Assembly: GCA_003054665.1 (NCBI GenBank)
Contig: QAYY01000011.1
Coordinates: forward strand, 470,654-534,653
DNA length: 64,000 nucleotides
Direction: 5' to 3'
From: Opitutaceae bacterium EW11
GTDB lineage: Bacteria > Verrucomicrobiota > Verrucomicrobiia > Opitutales > Opitutaceae
Of this stretch, positions 9,759 through 18,904 are shown piece by piece. The translations under genes were made by a program, and so were the position numbers. The notes below the pieces were generated by a model, which made no database searches, was not told the DNA's origin, and saw only the letters and a program-made list of their open reading frames with translations. Each line of letters begins with the position of its first letter. Position 1 is the stretch's first letter.

Positions 9759-9815
9759 GATCCCGTGTGCCTGAGGCATGAGCTGCGGGCGCCCTCGGCA
9801 CGCTTCGCCGCGACG

Positions 9816-10712
9816 CTACTGCAGGCGTGCGAGCAGTTCTCCAGTGTCGAGGTGGTCCGGATACCGCGGGCGCGAGGGGTTCGGATGGACGCGGCGGATG
9901 TAGATGCCGGCGACTTGTCTTGGGCGAAGCGCCTGGATCGAGGCGTAGACTTCCGGATCGGTTTCCCCGTCGTCCCCGAAAAGGGCGAAACGAACGTTCG
10001 GATACGAAGCGAGCACGGATTCGATGCGTGCGCACTTGTAGGTCGTGTGGTCGCGCTCGGGTTCGCGGCGCTTTGAAACGATCTGGCGCAACTGCAGGAC
10101 GCCGCGCGGAAAACCATGGCTGTGCAGGAAGCGGCGCAGATTGTCCGTGAGCTGGCGGGGCGACGACGAAATGTAGAAGACCGGCGACGACTCGGGCGCC
10201 GCGTTCTGCTGGAGGAGACGGCGATAGAGATCCGGCATGCCGTCGACGCACATCCGCTTCTCCGCCGGGAGCGTGAGGCTGTTGGCGAGGAGGTCGCGTT
10301 TGCTCAGCACGTGAGTGACGAGAATGGTGTCGTCGACGTCGGAGATGATTCCGAAGGCGTTTCTCGCGTCCGGGACGAGCAGGCCCGCGGGAGTGGAGGC
10401 GGCCGGGTCCGCCGAAATGTCATGCCAGCCGGCGGCCAACGGGAGGGGCGCCGGTGCGACGTGTTGCCAGTAGCCACGGGCGTCGGCTCGAGTCGTCCAG
10501 CGATGCGAACCGACACTCAACGCGACTTCGCCCACGGCGCCGGCGGTGAGAAGCATGCGTGTGGTTCGCCGCAGCGAACGCCAGCGTCCCGCTTCTTCGG
10601 CCGGTGCGGCGCGCGCGTGCGTGAGTCGGCCGGAAAACACGCAACCCTGCGCGCCGAGCCATGCGTCGTCGACGACAGTGTGAAACCTGCGGCGCGGTTG
10701 GTGCGCGGGCAT
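9816..10712 (-). CDS. App1-family (DUF2183) phosphatidate phosphatase-like protein
   Basis: The C-terminal half carries the App1 catalytic signature: ISDVDDTI (DxDxT), then VFYISSSP with a conserved Ser, and a late FGDDGETDPEVY block with the Asp pair. App1 enzymes are HAD-like phosphatases that remove phosphate from phosphatidate in eukaryotes; bacterial members are poorly studied. No signal peptide is visible. The ATG at 10712 has a GGAAGG site just upstream and lies 20 bp after the preceding gene's stop. An alternative ATG at 10763 would overlap that gene by 32 bp. It directly follows the glycosyltransferase gene on the same strand, so a shared role in membrane lipid turnover is likely. 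Confidence 0.85.
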   Translation of the reverse strand: MPAHQPRRRFHTVVDDAWLGAQGCVFSGRLTHARAAPAEEAGRWRSLRRTTRMLLTAGAVGEVALSVGSHRWTTRADARGYWQHVAPAPLPLAAGWHDISADPAASTPAGLLVPDARNAFGIISDVDDTILVTHVLSKRDLLANSLTLPAEKRMCVDGMPDLYRRLLQQNAAPESSPVFYISSSPRQLTDNLRRFLHSHGFPRGVLQLRQIVSKRREPERDHTTYKCARIESVLASYPNVRFALFGDDGETDPEVYASIQALRPRQVAGIYIRRVHPNPSRPRYPDHLDTGELLARLQ

Positions 10713-10731
10713 GGACCTTCCGTGGCGGCGC

Positions 10732-11883
10732 TCAGCGATTCGGGTGGCACCGACCGGCGACAAGCGCGCTGGCGATGTCGCGCGCCGCGTTCGGTTTCGC
10801 GATCGCGCGGGCGGCTTTGCGCATGCGCTCCATCCTGGTCGTGTCGTTCAGCCAACCGACGAGGTAGTGGGCCGCGTCAGTCACGTCGTACAGGCGCACG
10901 GCGGCGCCTTCTTCGAGCAGGTATTCACAGTTGCGCTGTTCTTGTCCGGGGATCGGCGCCACCAGCGCCATCGGTTTCCCCTTGGCGAGAATCTCGGTGG
11001 TCGTGAGCCCGCCCGGCTTGGTGACGATCAGGTCCGCGGCGTCCATCCACTCATGCATGTTTCCCACGAAACCGTTGACGCGGACCGGCACCGGCAGACT
11101 CGCGGCCACGTGCCGGCACTCCTTTTCGAGGTCGGCGTTTTTGCCGGCGACGACGACGAGCGAGATCTCGGCGGTGCAGTCCCGGAAGGACTCGAGCAAT
11201 TTCACCATCGGACCGACGCCGAAGCCGCCCGAGAGCAGGAGGGCCGTGGGCCGCTCCGGAAGTCCGAGGCGGGCACGGGCGGTCGCGGCAGGGGAGCGCT
11301 CCGCGAAGACGGGGTCGACGGGAATGCCGGTGACGCTGATGCGCTCCGCCGGGAAACCCTTGCGCATGAGTTCGCGCGCGGCCGTCGGCGTCGCGACGTG
11401 GTAGTGCTCGATATGCGGATACACCCAGAAGGCGTGGGGGCTGACGTCCGTCACGACGGCGTGCACCGGCGTCGCCAGCTTTCCGCGGCCCTTTAGGTCG
11501 GAGAGCAACTCCAGGGGAAGGAAGTGGGTGCAGACGATGACGCCCGGCGACGTTTCCTTCAGGAGATCCAGAAAAGCGCGGCTGTTGAGTTTGTCGAAGG
11601 CGAGGCGGGCGCGGCTTCGTTTGCTGTGCGCGGGGCGGACGACGTCGGACTTGTCGTAAAGGTAGCCCCAGAGTTCCGGAGCCCGCTGCACGAGTTCGAT
11701 GTAGGCCTTGGCGTACATCTTCCGGAAGAGCGCGGGCGTGCAGTCGAGAATGTCGACGAGCCGGTGCGGTTCCTGTGCCGATTTCAGCGCGGCGGCGATG
11801 GCTTGCGCGGCGCGGGTGTGGCCCGCTCCCGCCGTGGCGTGGAGGATGAGGATGGGGGCGGATTCGCCGGTGGGGGTAGGCAT
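10732..11883 (-). CDS. MGDG synthase/UgtP-like diacylglycerol glycosyltransferase
   Basis: The 383-residue protein has the GT28/MGDG-synthase layout. The N-terminal domain starts with the nucleotide-type loop LHATAGAGHTRAAQAI (GxGH) and the 'Y..LVQRAPELWGYLYD' segment typical of the MGDG_synth family. The C-terminal domain contains LLSGGFGVGP and the sugar-nucleotide signature KPGGLTTTEILAKGKPM. Such enzymes transfer galactose or glucose from UDP-sugar to diacylglycerol at the cytoplasmic face of the membrane. Pairing with an App1-like phosphatase downstream suggests a phosphate-saving pathway (phosphatidate to diacylglycerol to glycolipid); this is inference. The sugar specificity cannot be told from sequence alone. 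Confidence 0.88.
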   Translation of the reverse strand: MPTPTGESAPILILHATAGAGHTRAAQAIAAALKSAQEPHRLVDILDCTPALFRKMYAKAYIELVQRAPELWGYLYDKSDVVRPAHSKRSRARLAFDKLNSRAFLDLLKETSPGVIVCTHFLPLELLSDLKGRGKLATPVHAVVTDVSPHAFWVYPHIEHYHVATPTAARELMRKGFPAERISVTGIPVDPVFAERSPAATARARLGLPERPTALLLSGGFGVGPMVKLLESFRDCTAEISLVVVAGKNADLEKECRHVAASLPVPVRVNGFVGNMHEWMDAADLIVTKPGGLTTTEILAKGKPMALVAPIPGQEQRNCEYLLEEGAAVRLYDVTDAAHYLVGWLNDTTRMERMRKAARAIAKPNAARDIASALVAGRCHPNR

Positions 11884-12176
11884 GAGACCCCGCGAGGCTG
11901 ACGGAAAGCGGTCGGGCGAGAAAGAAAATTGGCGCTGGCCCGCGGCGGGGGCATCCTGGGACGCGCATTGTGCAGATGAATACGGTCAAGGGTCGTTTCC
12001 TCCCATGGACACCGATGCCTCCTCGGCCGGGCTTCGAATCTCGGTGCGCAGATTCAGCCGCGGGCGTGAAACTGGAGGGTTTTCGCCGGCGCGCGGTTGC
12101 AGCCGCGCGCTGTTTCTTTTCTGTTTCGGTGAGACCGCCTCTCCTCGGCCGAGCTGATACCCCTCTTGTTACCCCC

Positions 12177-12977
12177 GTGAAAACTCCCTTCCTGCTCCTG
12201 TTTCGTCTAGCTGCGCTCGCTCTCCCTTTTGCCCTTCCGTCGTCGGCGTCGCCGGAATCGACGGCCGAATCCGGCTGGATTTCGCTCTTCAACGGCAAGG
12301 ACCTCGACGGCTGGACCGTGAAAGTCGCCAAGCATCCCGTGGGTGAGAACTTCGCGGATACGTTTCGCGTCGAGGACGGTGTGATCAAAGTTGCCTACGA
12401 CAAGTACGGGAAATTCGACGAGCAGTTCGCGCATCTCTACAGCAACCTCGCTTATTCCCGGTACATTCTCCGGCTCGAATACCGGTTCACCGGGACCGCC
12501 GTGGCCGACTCGCCGTCCTGGTCGAAGCTCAATAGCGGGGTGATGATTCATTCGCAGTCGCCGCTTTCGATGCGACTCGACCAGCTGTGGCCCGCCGCGA
12601 TGGAGGTGCAGTTCCTGGCGGAGGGAACGACGGCGGGCCGGCAGACCTGCAATGCCTGCACGCCGGGCACCAACCTCGTGCGCGGCGGAAAACTCACGAC
12701 CGATCACATCGTCGAGGCGGTAGGAAGCCTCTCGCCGCTGAACGAGTGGGTCTCCGTCGAAGTGGAAGTGCACGGCAACGATCTCGTCATTCACCGGGTG
12801 AACGGCGTCGAGGTGTTGCGTTACGAGCATCCCCAGTTGGATCCGCGCGATCCGGACGCAAAGCGCCTGCTTGCCCTCGGCGCGCCGCTTCAGCTGAGCA
12901 GCGGGCACATCGCGCTGCAGGCGGAATCCCAGCCAGTCTGGTTTCGCAACATCCGGATCAAACTGCTCGAGCCGTGA
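12177..12977 (+). CDS. Secreted DUF1080 (3-keto-disaccharide hydrolase-like) protein
   Basis: The 266-residue product starts at a GTG followed at once by a clear signal peptide (MKTPFLLLF..., cleavage near residue 24-26, ASP). An upstream in-frame ATG at 11970 would bury this signal behind 69 residues, so I prefer the GTG. The mature part shows the DUF1080 pattern: 'SGWISLFNGKDLDGW' at the start, 'FRVEDGVIKV' and a 'NIRIKLLEP' end, a concanavalin-like beta-jellyroll. Two cysteines (TCNACTPG) may form a disulfide. Some family members hydrolyse 3-keto-glycosides after sugar oxidation; others are uncharacterised sugar-binding lectin-like proteins. No 3-dehydrogenase gene is visible nearby. Confidence 0.88.
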   Translation: MKTPFLLLFRLAALALPFALPSSASPESTAESGWISLFNGKDLDGWTVKVAKHPVGENFADTFRVEDGVIKVAYDKYGKFDEQFAHLYSNLAYSRYILRLEYRFTGTAVADSPSWSKLNSGVMIHSQSPLSMRLDQLWPAAMEVQFLAEGTTAGRQTCNACTPGTNLVRGGKLTTDHIVEAVGSLSPLNEWVSVEVEVHGNDLVIHRVNGVEVLRYEHPQLDPRDPDAKRLLALGAPLQLSSGHIALQAESQPVWFRNIRIKLLEP

Positions 12978-13060
12978 TCGATTGGACGGTACCCGCGTCG
13001 ACGAACTGCAGCGGCGAATAGAATCGGCGCGGTTGGGAGGCCCTGCTTCGCCAAGCCGGC

Positions 13061-13085
13061 CCAGCGCCCCGGCCCGGGGCGCTGG
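13061..13085. terminator. Perfect 12-bp inverted repeat between convergent genes
   Basis: CCAGCGCCCCGG and CCGGGGCGCTGG are perfect complements separated by one base, between the ends of the DUF1080 gene (12977) and the AraC-type gene (13107). The location suggests a two-way transcription terminator. No U-tract follows on either side, so it could also be a repeat element. Confidence 0.55.
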
Positions 13086-13106
13086 ACCTCTTGCGGAGGG
13101 AGGGAC

Positions 13107-13973
13107 CTATTTCAACGGCACCCAGATTTCGGTGCGCAGTTGATCGGGCGGAGTGCGATCGGGAGGCGTGACGTAGACTTCGAACGCCGGCTGATCGCGC
13201 AGGGTTTCGCCGCTGCCGGGCAGCCAGTCGCGGAAGATCCTGTCGTAGGTTTCGGAGAGCCGGTCGTAAGGGCCTTGGTGAACGAACACGGCGTAGCGGC
13301 CGCCGGGGATCGTCTGGACGCCGATCTCGCCTTCGGGCTTGAAGGCGTCGTTGACGGTAAGGCAGGCGTCGTAACGGGTCCGATCCTCCGCGGTGACTTT
13401 CGGGGCGTCGTGACCGATGCCGATCATCGCTGTATTCGGTCCGAAGAGACGATGTGCGCCGGCGTAGGCGCAGAGCTTGTCCCAGGCGGCGCCCACTTTG
13501 GCGTAGGGCCCGGTGTGGCGGACAAAAGCGACCCGGGTGTCGGGCCGCTGGCGGATATCGGGAGCAATCGAGGCGATCATGGCTTGGGTTTTCAGTTGCG
13601 CCGAGCGCACCTGCAGTTCGAGCCGGTGCGCCTTGCGGCATTCGGTGGGCGCCATGCCGAACCGTTCCTCGAAGGCCCGGCTGAAACCGGCCGCGCTCTC
13701 GTAACCGGCGTCGAGCGCGATGTCGGTCACGCTCTTGGCGGTGGTCTGAAGCTGCACGGCGGCGGTTTCGAGCCGGACGCGTTGCACGTAGCGTCCCAAC
13801 GTTTCTCCCACGAAGGCGCGGAAGATCCGGTGGAAGTGGTACGGCGAGAGGCACGCGATCCCGGCGAGTTCGTCGAGCGAGAGGCTCTCGCTGCGGTGCT
13901 GGTCGATGTGGAGCAGCACGCGGTAGAGTCGCTCGTGATAATCCTGCAGGGTCTCGTGTCGGACGGTGGGCAT
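13107..13973 (-). CDS. AraC-family regulator with GyrI-like effector domain
   Basis: The 288-residue protein has two AraC-type helix-turn-helix motifs in residues about 10-110 (DELAGIACLSPYHFHRIFRAFVGETLGRYVQRVRLE and the second helix pair around SVTDIALDAGYESAAGFSRAF, both matching the canonical consensus). Residues about 125-288 form a GyrI-like small-molecule-binding domain, recognisable by 'DTRVAFVRHTGPY', 'GIGHDAPKVT' and 'PGGRYAVFVHQGPYD'. This is the reverse of Rob and SoxS-type arrangements that lack GyrI, and is like BmrR-type ligand sensors for multidrug or toxic compounds. No efflux pump is adjacent. Its target is unknown. Confidence 0.92.
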   Translation of the reverse strand: MPTVRHETLQDYHERLYRVLLHIDQHRSESLSLDELAGIACLSPYHFHRIFRAFVGETLGRYVQRVRLETAAVQLQTTAKSVTDIALDAGYESAAGFSRAFEERFGMAPTECRKAHRLELQVRSAQLKTQAMIASIAPDIRQRPDTRVAFVRHTGPYAKVGAAWDKLCAYAGAHRLFGPNTAMIGIGHDAPKVTAEDRTRYDACLTVNDAFKPEGEIGVQTIPGGRYAVFVHQGPYDRLSETYDRIFRDWLPGSGETLRDQPAFEVYVTPPDRTPPDQLRTEIWVPLK

Positions 13974-14110
13974 GGCGCTGCCGAGTCTGCCAGAACGCGC
14001 GCTCGGATTGCTTTGCCGATCTTGCGAAGTTGCCGGTCCGGCGCAAGCGGGCGGCTCGTTCCCGAAGAAATCCGGAGCCGTTTCGCCCGGACCTGGTATC
14101 GGAGCGCTAA

Positions 14111-14716
14111 CTACGGCTGCCGCGTACTGGCGATCAGCTGTGCCCGCGCATCGACGTCCCGCAGGATCTGCACGAGGCAGTCATCGAACGCGAGCTGCAG
14201 CGCCTGCGTCAGCTCCGCGTCGCTGTTCCACCAATTCATGCTCGTGTGGCGGCCGCGGTAGACACGGCTGCCCGCGGGTTTTCCCAGGTGCTGGAAGGCG
14301 ACTTCGACAACCACCACCGCGGCCTTGGTGACGTCGACATTGGATACATAGCACTTCCGGAGGCTTGGCTGGAGCACGAGCTCACCCGCCGCGGGGGTCT
14401 CCGCCAAGGTCATGCGTTGTCGGAGCGAAGCTCGGAGAGCGGCCTCGATCCACTGCGGGACGGAGTGCGCGGCGAACGTGCGGTTGCCCACCTGACCGAG
14501 CGATTCGGCATCGAGGCGCAGGTCCTGGACCGCGGCCACGTAAACCTGGACCGGAAGGATCGGAACCGGAGCGGCGTGCGGCGCGACCGGGGCAGCCACC
14601 GCTCTCGGCTGAACCTTCAGCTCCGTCGTTGGGCCCGCGCATCCGGCGAAGGAGAGCGCGACAACGACGCACGCGACGGATATGCCGGTCTCGAGTCTCA
14701 CAGGGGAAGGCCGCAC
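14111..14716 (-). CDS. Lipoprotein of unknown function (YajG-like pattern)
   Basis: The 201-residue product has a signal with lipobox FAGC (Cys near residue 26). The mature part has a Pro/Ala linker, then alternating strands and helices: VYVAAVQDLRLD, a helix SVPQWIEAALRASL, and the C-terminal 'AELTQALQLAFDDCLVQIL' helix. This pattern is like YajG-type lipoproteins, but the match is weak. It starts 19 bp inside the end of the upstream lipoprotein gene, so both are probably translated together. Confidence 0.6.
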   Translation of the reverse strand: MRPSPVRLETGISVACVVVALSFAGCAGPTTELKVQPRAVAAPVAPHAAPVPILPVQVYVAAVQDLRLDAESLGQVGNRTFAAHSVPQWIEAALRASLRQRMTLAETPAAGELVLQPSLRKCYVSNVDVTKAAVVVVEVAFQHLGKPAGSRVYRGRHTSMNWWNSDAELTQALQLAFDDCLVQILRDVDARAQLIASTRQP

Positions 14717-15633
14717 AACTCACCGCGCGGGCAACGCACCCAGACCCGGTCTTCCGCGCTTTTTTCGACAAAGGCTTGGACGAGTACGGTCGGCCCGCCG
14801 GGAACCTCCACTGCGCGCTTTTGCGCGGTGTTCGGCGCTTTGTAGAGGGCGTTCTCCGCCGGTGCGGCGACGTCGAGATCGTATGCGATCATCGCGGCGA
14901 TCTCGGTGAACGAGCGATCCAGGACCTCCTTGGCCAGTCGGCCTTCCGTGCTCGACCACACCTTGGCGGCCTCTTCCGGCTTGGTGCCTGCGGCGAAGGG
15001 GAAACGGTACGTCGACGAAAACACGTTGAAGTAGCAGAGGGGCGGAAGCTTCCCGCGCGTCTCGGAAGAAGGCGCGGGCTTGCCGTTCGCGGGGTGCGCC
15101 GATGCGGTCACGACGACGCGGGTGCCGCCGAAATCGGGCTGGAGCTCGTACGTCATGTCGAGCACCACGACGGACTTGTTCGGCGTGGCCTTCACGCGCT
15201 CCGGCAACGTCGAGACGTCCTTGATCTGGACGACCTGCACGTCCTCGAGTGTGACCGATGTCTGCGAGGCGAGCGCAGTCTTGAGCGCCTGGGCGAGGAC
15301 GTCGGCCGGACGGTAGTCGATCAGTGAATCCCGGATGGAGGAGGCCGCGCCTTCCGCGCGCTTCGCGCGGGAGTTGTTCACGCCGGCATCGATGAGGGCC
15401 AAGATCAGGCCTCCACCTGCCGCGGTGAGGTTGGAGCGGTTGATCGAGGTGCCGATTTCCTGCTGACGCATGCCGATGACGCCCACCGCAGGAGAAAGCT
15501 CGGCCTTTTTCCCGACGGGAAGCGCCACGCGGTTGGGACTCGCGCAACCACCGGCAAAAAGGGCGCACAGAACGGCCAGCGCTGCACCTTGTTTCGACAC
15601 CCATCCACCCACCGACGCCAATTGAGAAAGCAT
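14698..15633 (-). CDS. Lipoprotein of unknown function
   Basis: The 311-residue protein starts at an ATG with AGGA 7 bp upstream; an ATG five codons earlier has no such site. It has a hydrophobic signal and lipobox (FAGGC). The mature region has a short GMRQQEIGTSINRS segment, a glycine-rich hydrophobic stretch (AAGGGLILALIDAGVN) that may be membrane-active, and a 200-residue domain of strands and helices. I recognise no family. The last 19 bp overlap the next lipoprotein gene. The pair probably acts in the same envelope complex. Confidence 0.65.
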   Translation of the reverse strand: MLSQLASVGGWVSKQGAALAVLCALFAGGCASPNRVALPVGKKAELSPAVGVIGMRQQEIGTSINRSNLTAAGGGLILALIDAGVNNSRAKRAEGAASSIRDSLIDYRPADVLAQALKTALASQTSVTLEDVQVVQIKDVSTLPERVKATPNKSVVVLDMTYELQPDFGGTRVVVTASAHPANGKPAPSSETRGKLPPLCYFNVFSSTYRFPFAAGTKPEEAAKVWSSTEGRLAKEVLDRSFTEIAAMIAYDLDVAAPAENALYKAPNTAQKRAVEVPGGPTVLVQAFVEKSAEDRVWVRCPRGELCGLPL

Positions 15634-15977
15634 GGAGCCGTCCTGCATATACGGTCGGCTGCGGCGGGAAATCTTTTTTTTGAGCGACGTATTCGAACCG
15701 TACGGACCGATCGGGGCATTCCGGCTATTTCGGGGGAAGCACCCAGGAAGCCGGTCGGTTGCCGCTGCAGAGATGGATGCTTCTGGGTGGTGCAACGAGT
15801 CACCGCGGCGCGGAATCACCGCGGATCTGCGCCACGGGAGGACCGGAGCGGAGACGTCAGCGCGGGGAACGCACCGGGCAGCCCGTGAACGTGGCCAACC
15901 GAGGCGAAGGGCTTATGAGTTTTAGGCGCCTAGATTCTTGAAGAAGTCAGGCGAAGCGGTAGCGTGCCGGGACCCCC
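15634..15977. other. Divergent intergenic region
   Basis: It separates a minus-strand lipoprotein gene from a plus-strand exported-protein gene and should hold both promoters. One imperfect inverted repeat is seen: CACCCAGGAAGC (15740-15751) against GCTTCTGGGTG (15779-15789). I find no gene or RNA. Confidence 0.4.
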
Positions 15978-16751
15978 ATGAAGTCCCCCGCGGCAGGTGC
16001 GGCTTTGGCCGTTCTCTTTTGGTTGTTGAGTGCCCCGCTTCCTTGTCGAGCTGGGTTCTTTTCCAGCGTTTGGGGCGACGTCGTCGTCACCACGGATACG
16101 ACGGACGCCGGTCGGAAGGTTGTCCATCCGACGCCGCAGAAGCCGGTTTACTACCGCGGCATATCTCTCGGCTGCAAATTCGGCTCCATCCCTGGCGACG
16201 AAATGCCGGATGTGCACGAGATGGATCGTTATGTCGGAAAGGTCCTCGCGAAAGAGGGGTATCTTCCCGCCAAGCCGGGAAGCCACGACCCAACACTTTT
16301 TCTTGTGCTTCAGTGGGGGTATTTGAGACCCGGGTCGGACGATCTGTATTGGTTTCTTGGTTATGACCCCGCTCAAGACATTGCCGCACCCGTGATGCCG
16401 GGCAAGCTCGGCCCCGAGGTGTTCCGGCGCGGGATGCGCTCGCGCATGACCGAAACGATCCTGGAGAGCGCCAGCGGTCCGATTTACGGGATCATTGTCA
16501 GCGCTTTTGAATACAGCTCGGCCAACTCCAGCGCGCCCGTCATCTACTGGCAGACGCGGATCGGAATCCCGGCGAACGGAAAATCGATGGCCGAGGCCCT
16601 GCCGGTGATCGCGCTCGCCGCGGGGCCGAACATCGGACGCGAAATGAAAACTCCGGCGCTCGTCAGCGCGGATGACGTCCGAAAGGGCGACGTCAAACTG
16701 GGCGAGCTCCAGGTGATCGATTACTACGAAGAGCCGTCGCCGTCGAAGTGA
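15978..16751 (+). CDS. Exported protein of unknown function
   Basis: The 257-residue product begins with a signal peptide (MKSPAAGAAL...CRAG, cleavage near residue 25). The mature protein contains YYRGISLGCKFGSIPGDE, LVLQWGYLRPGSDDL and a C-terminal FEYSSANSSAPVIYWQTRIGIPANG stretch, suggesting an alpha/beta fold. The repeated 'W.G..RP' motif is typical of proteins in this lineage that have no assigned role. No partner is obvious; the gene stands alone on the plus strand facing PBP2. Confidence 0.65.
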   Translation: MKSPAAGAALAVLFWLLSAPLPCRAGFFSSVWGDVVVTTDTTDAGRKVVHPTPQKPVYYRGISLGCKFGSIPGDEMPDVHEMDRYVGKVLAKEGYLPAKPGSHDPTLFLVLQWGYLRPGSDDLYWFLGYDPAQDIAAPVMPGKLGPEVFRRGMRSRMTETILESASGPIYGIIVSAFEYSSANSSAPVIYWQTRIGIPANGKSMAEALPVIALAAGPNIGREMKTPALVSADDVRKGDVKLGELQVIDYYEEPSPSK

Positions 16752-16840
16752 GGCGAGGGCTCGGGCGGCAAGACATCGGGTGCGGCGAGCCGTGGCCCGC
16801 CGTCGAGGGCGTCGCCGCAATCCCAGGGCGACGTTTGCCA

Positions 16841-16876
16841 GAGGAGCGGAGGTGTCGTCGCAGGAATTCGCCGACC
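16841..16876 (+). repeat. Dispersed intergenic repeat, partial copy D
   Basis: The stretch from GAGGAGCGGAGG through GTCGTCGCAGG to CGCCGACC matches the copy at 63.5 kb almost base for base. It lies in the gap between the exported protein and PBP2. Only the left part of the repeat is kept. Confidence 0.5.
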
Positions 16877-16902
16877 GATCTCAGTCGTGGCGACTCCGCG
16901 AA

Positions 16903-18903
16903 CTATCTCGCGTGCTTGTCGAAATACGCGCCGAGGATTTCGCGGGCCACCGGCGCGGCGTAGTGCCCGCCGGCGAACTCGACTCCGGGTTCGGAGCCCT
17001 GCAGCGCAACGGCCACGGCGATCTCCGGATGCTCGAGCGGTGCGAACCCGACGAACCAGGCCACGTTGAACATGCCTTCGGCGCCCTGGACCTGGGCCGT
17101 CCCGGTTTTTCCCGCCACACGCACGCCGGGTACCTGCGCTTCGCGGCCGATTCCTGTTTCCACCACCTCACGAAGGCCGTCGATCAGGGCCGCATAGGCC
17201 GGTTCATTGATCGCCAGCGGCTCCGGTTTACATCCGCCGGTGGCCAGCCGTCCCGGTTGATGAAGCAGGGTGGGAACGGTGAGTGTTTCCCGGCGCGCCA
17301 GCGAAGCGATCGCGCAGGCGGCCTGAAGCGGGGTGATGCGGAGATAACCCTGGCCGATGGAAAGATTCGCCGTGTCGCCGGGAGTCCACTCGGAACCGAC
17401 GACTGCCTTCTTCCACGACGGATCCGGCACGAGCATCCGGAAGGACTCGCCAGGCAGTTGAACGCCGCTGGGGCGGTCGAAATGGAAAAGTCGCGCTTCG
17501 GCCGCGATGGCTTCCGGACCGGCGGCGAGCCCCACCTGCACGGCGTAGACGTTGCAGCTGTGGGCGAGCGCGTCGCGGAGAGTCAGGCTGCCGTGGCCTT
17601 CGAGTTGGTGGCAAGAATAGCGGCGACCGCCGATCTCCAGGAATCCGTCGCACCGATACACCGTGTCCGGCTGCAGCGTGCCTCTCCGAAATCCGGCGAG
17701 GGCGGTGAAAATCTTGAATGTGGACCCGGGCGGATACAGCCCTTGCGTGGCGAGGTTGAACCACGCGCCGTCTGATTCGGCGCGACGGGCGGCGTCCTCG
17801 CTGAGCTGCGGCGAAACGGCGTTCAGGTCGAAGTCCGGCTTGCTGATCAGCGCCAGCACCTCGCCCGTTTGAACGTCGATCGCTACCGCGGCTCCGCGGG
17901 CGCGGCCCGGGATTTCGGCCAAGGCCCGTTCCGCGGCCCGGTGGAGATCCAGATCGAGGCTGAGCGTCACGTCCTCGCCCGGCGTCGCGGCGAGTGTGAC
18001 GGTCGGTGAGCCCGCTGCATACCCGAGCGCGTCGACGCGGAGGAGCGCCTCGCCGGGAGTTCCCGCGAGTCGGTCGTCGAACTGAAGCTCGATGCCGGAG
18101 ACTCCGGTTTCCCGCTCGGTGGAAAGAACCCTCGGAAGGCCGGAGGCCTCGGACGGGACGGCACCCACGTCGTCGGGAGGGCGGGTGCCGGAAACGTTCG
18201 CGAAGGCGCTGAGCGCCGGGCGCTGCCGGATCGGTTCCCACCGGACGCGCCCCAGCACGTGAGCGGCGACGTTGCCCTGTGGATACCAACGTTGTTCCGA
18301 GCGCTGGATTTCGACGGCGGAGCCGGCGGGAAAATGGCCGGCGAGTTTTTCGGCCTCCGCTGGGTCCAGGTCCTTCACCAACACGTAGGGCAGGGCGCGT
18401 TCCCGGGCGAAGTGGCGTTCGAACCCGGGCTGATCGAGGGCCTCGTGTCGCCCCGTGAGCGTGTTGATGCGGTCGAGGTAGTCGCGAACGTGGGCAAGGC
18501 GGTGGGCGGCAGAACCTCGCACGACGTGGTCGCGGAGCGGCCTTCGTCCTCGAAGCAGCTCGTCGCGGAGCGCTCCGAGGTGCAGGACCGCGTCGAAGCG
18601 CGTGCGGTTGCCTGCGAGGAGGCGGTGTTCCCGGTCGTAGATCGCGCCGCGGGGGGCGGGAAGGTGCAAGCGCCGTTCGATCTGACGGCGTTCGAGCGCG
18701 GAATAGTCCTCGGAACGGACGAGCTGTTCGTAGGCGAAGCCCGCTGCCAGCAGGAGCAGTCCGGCGAGGATCGTCCCGTTGACCGCGCGGAGGCGCGAGT
18801 CGAGAGGCGAGCGTGCGGCAGGGCGGTCGCCGTGCGGCGTGTCCTGCGCGGACTCGGACGGGGCCGCGGGTGTCGAAGAAGGACGGCCTGCCTCCGCCGG
18901 CAT
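16903..18903 (-). CDS. mrdA: Penicillin-binding protein 2 (elongation transpeptidase)
   Basis: The 666-residue protein has a short cytoplasmic tail, one transmembrane helix (about 42-58), a dimerisation/pedestal domain (about 75-250) and the transpeptidase domain. The catalytic motifs are intact: STFK (Ser394, Lys397), SCN (449-451) and KTGT (599-602). It cross-links peptidoglycan during elongation with RodA and MreBCD, which are not in this window. The ATG follows the stop of the upstream gene by a single base, so it is translated with the large exported protein. It lies outside the usual mreBCD-mrdA-rodA cluster, unlike in many Gram-negatives. Confidence 0.95.
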   Translation of the reverse strand: MPAEAGRPSSTPAAPSESAQDTPHGDRPAARSPLDSRLRAVNGTILAGLLLLAAGFAYEQLVRSEDYSALERRQIERRLHLPAPRGAIYDREHRLLAGNRTRFDAVLHLGALRDELLRGRRPLRDHVVRGSAAHRLAHVRDYLDRINTLTGRHEALDQPGFERHFARERALPYVLVKDLDPAEAEKLAGHFPAGSAVEIQRSEQRWYPQGNVAAHVLGRVRWEPIRQRPALSAFANVSGTRPPDDVGAVPSEASGLPRVLSTERETGVSGIELQFDDRLAGTPGEALLRVDALGYAAGSPTVTLAATPGEDVTLSLDLDLHRAAERALAEIPGRARGAAVAIDVQTGEVLALISKPDFDLNAVSPQLSEDAARRAESDGAWFNLATQGLYPPGSTFKIFTALAGFRRGTLQPDTVYRCDGFLEIGGRRYSCHQLEGHGSLTLRDALAHSCNVYAVQVGLAAGPEAIAAEARLFHFDRPSGVQLPGESFRMLVPDPSWKKAVVGSEWTPGDTANLSIGQGYLRITPLQAACAIASLARRETLTVPTLLHQPGRLATGGCKPEPLAINEPAYAALIDGLREVVETGIGREAQVPGVRVAGKTGTAQVQGAEGMFNVAWFVGFAPLEHPEIAVAVALQGSEPGVEFAGGHYAAPVAREILGAYFDKHAR

Positions 18904-18904
18904 G

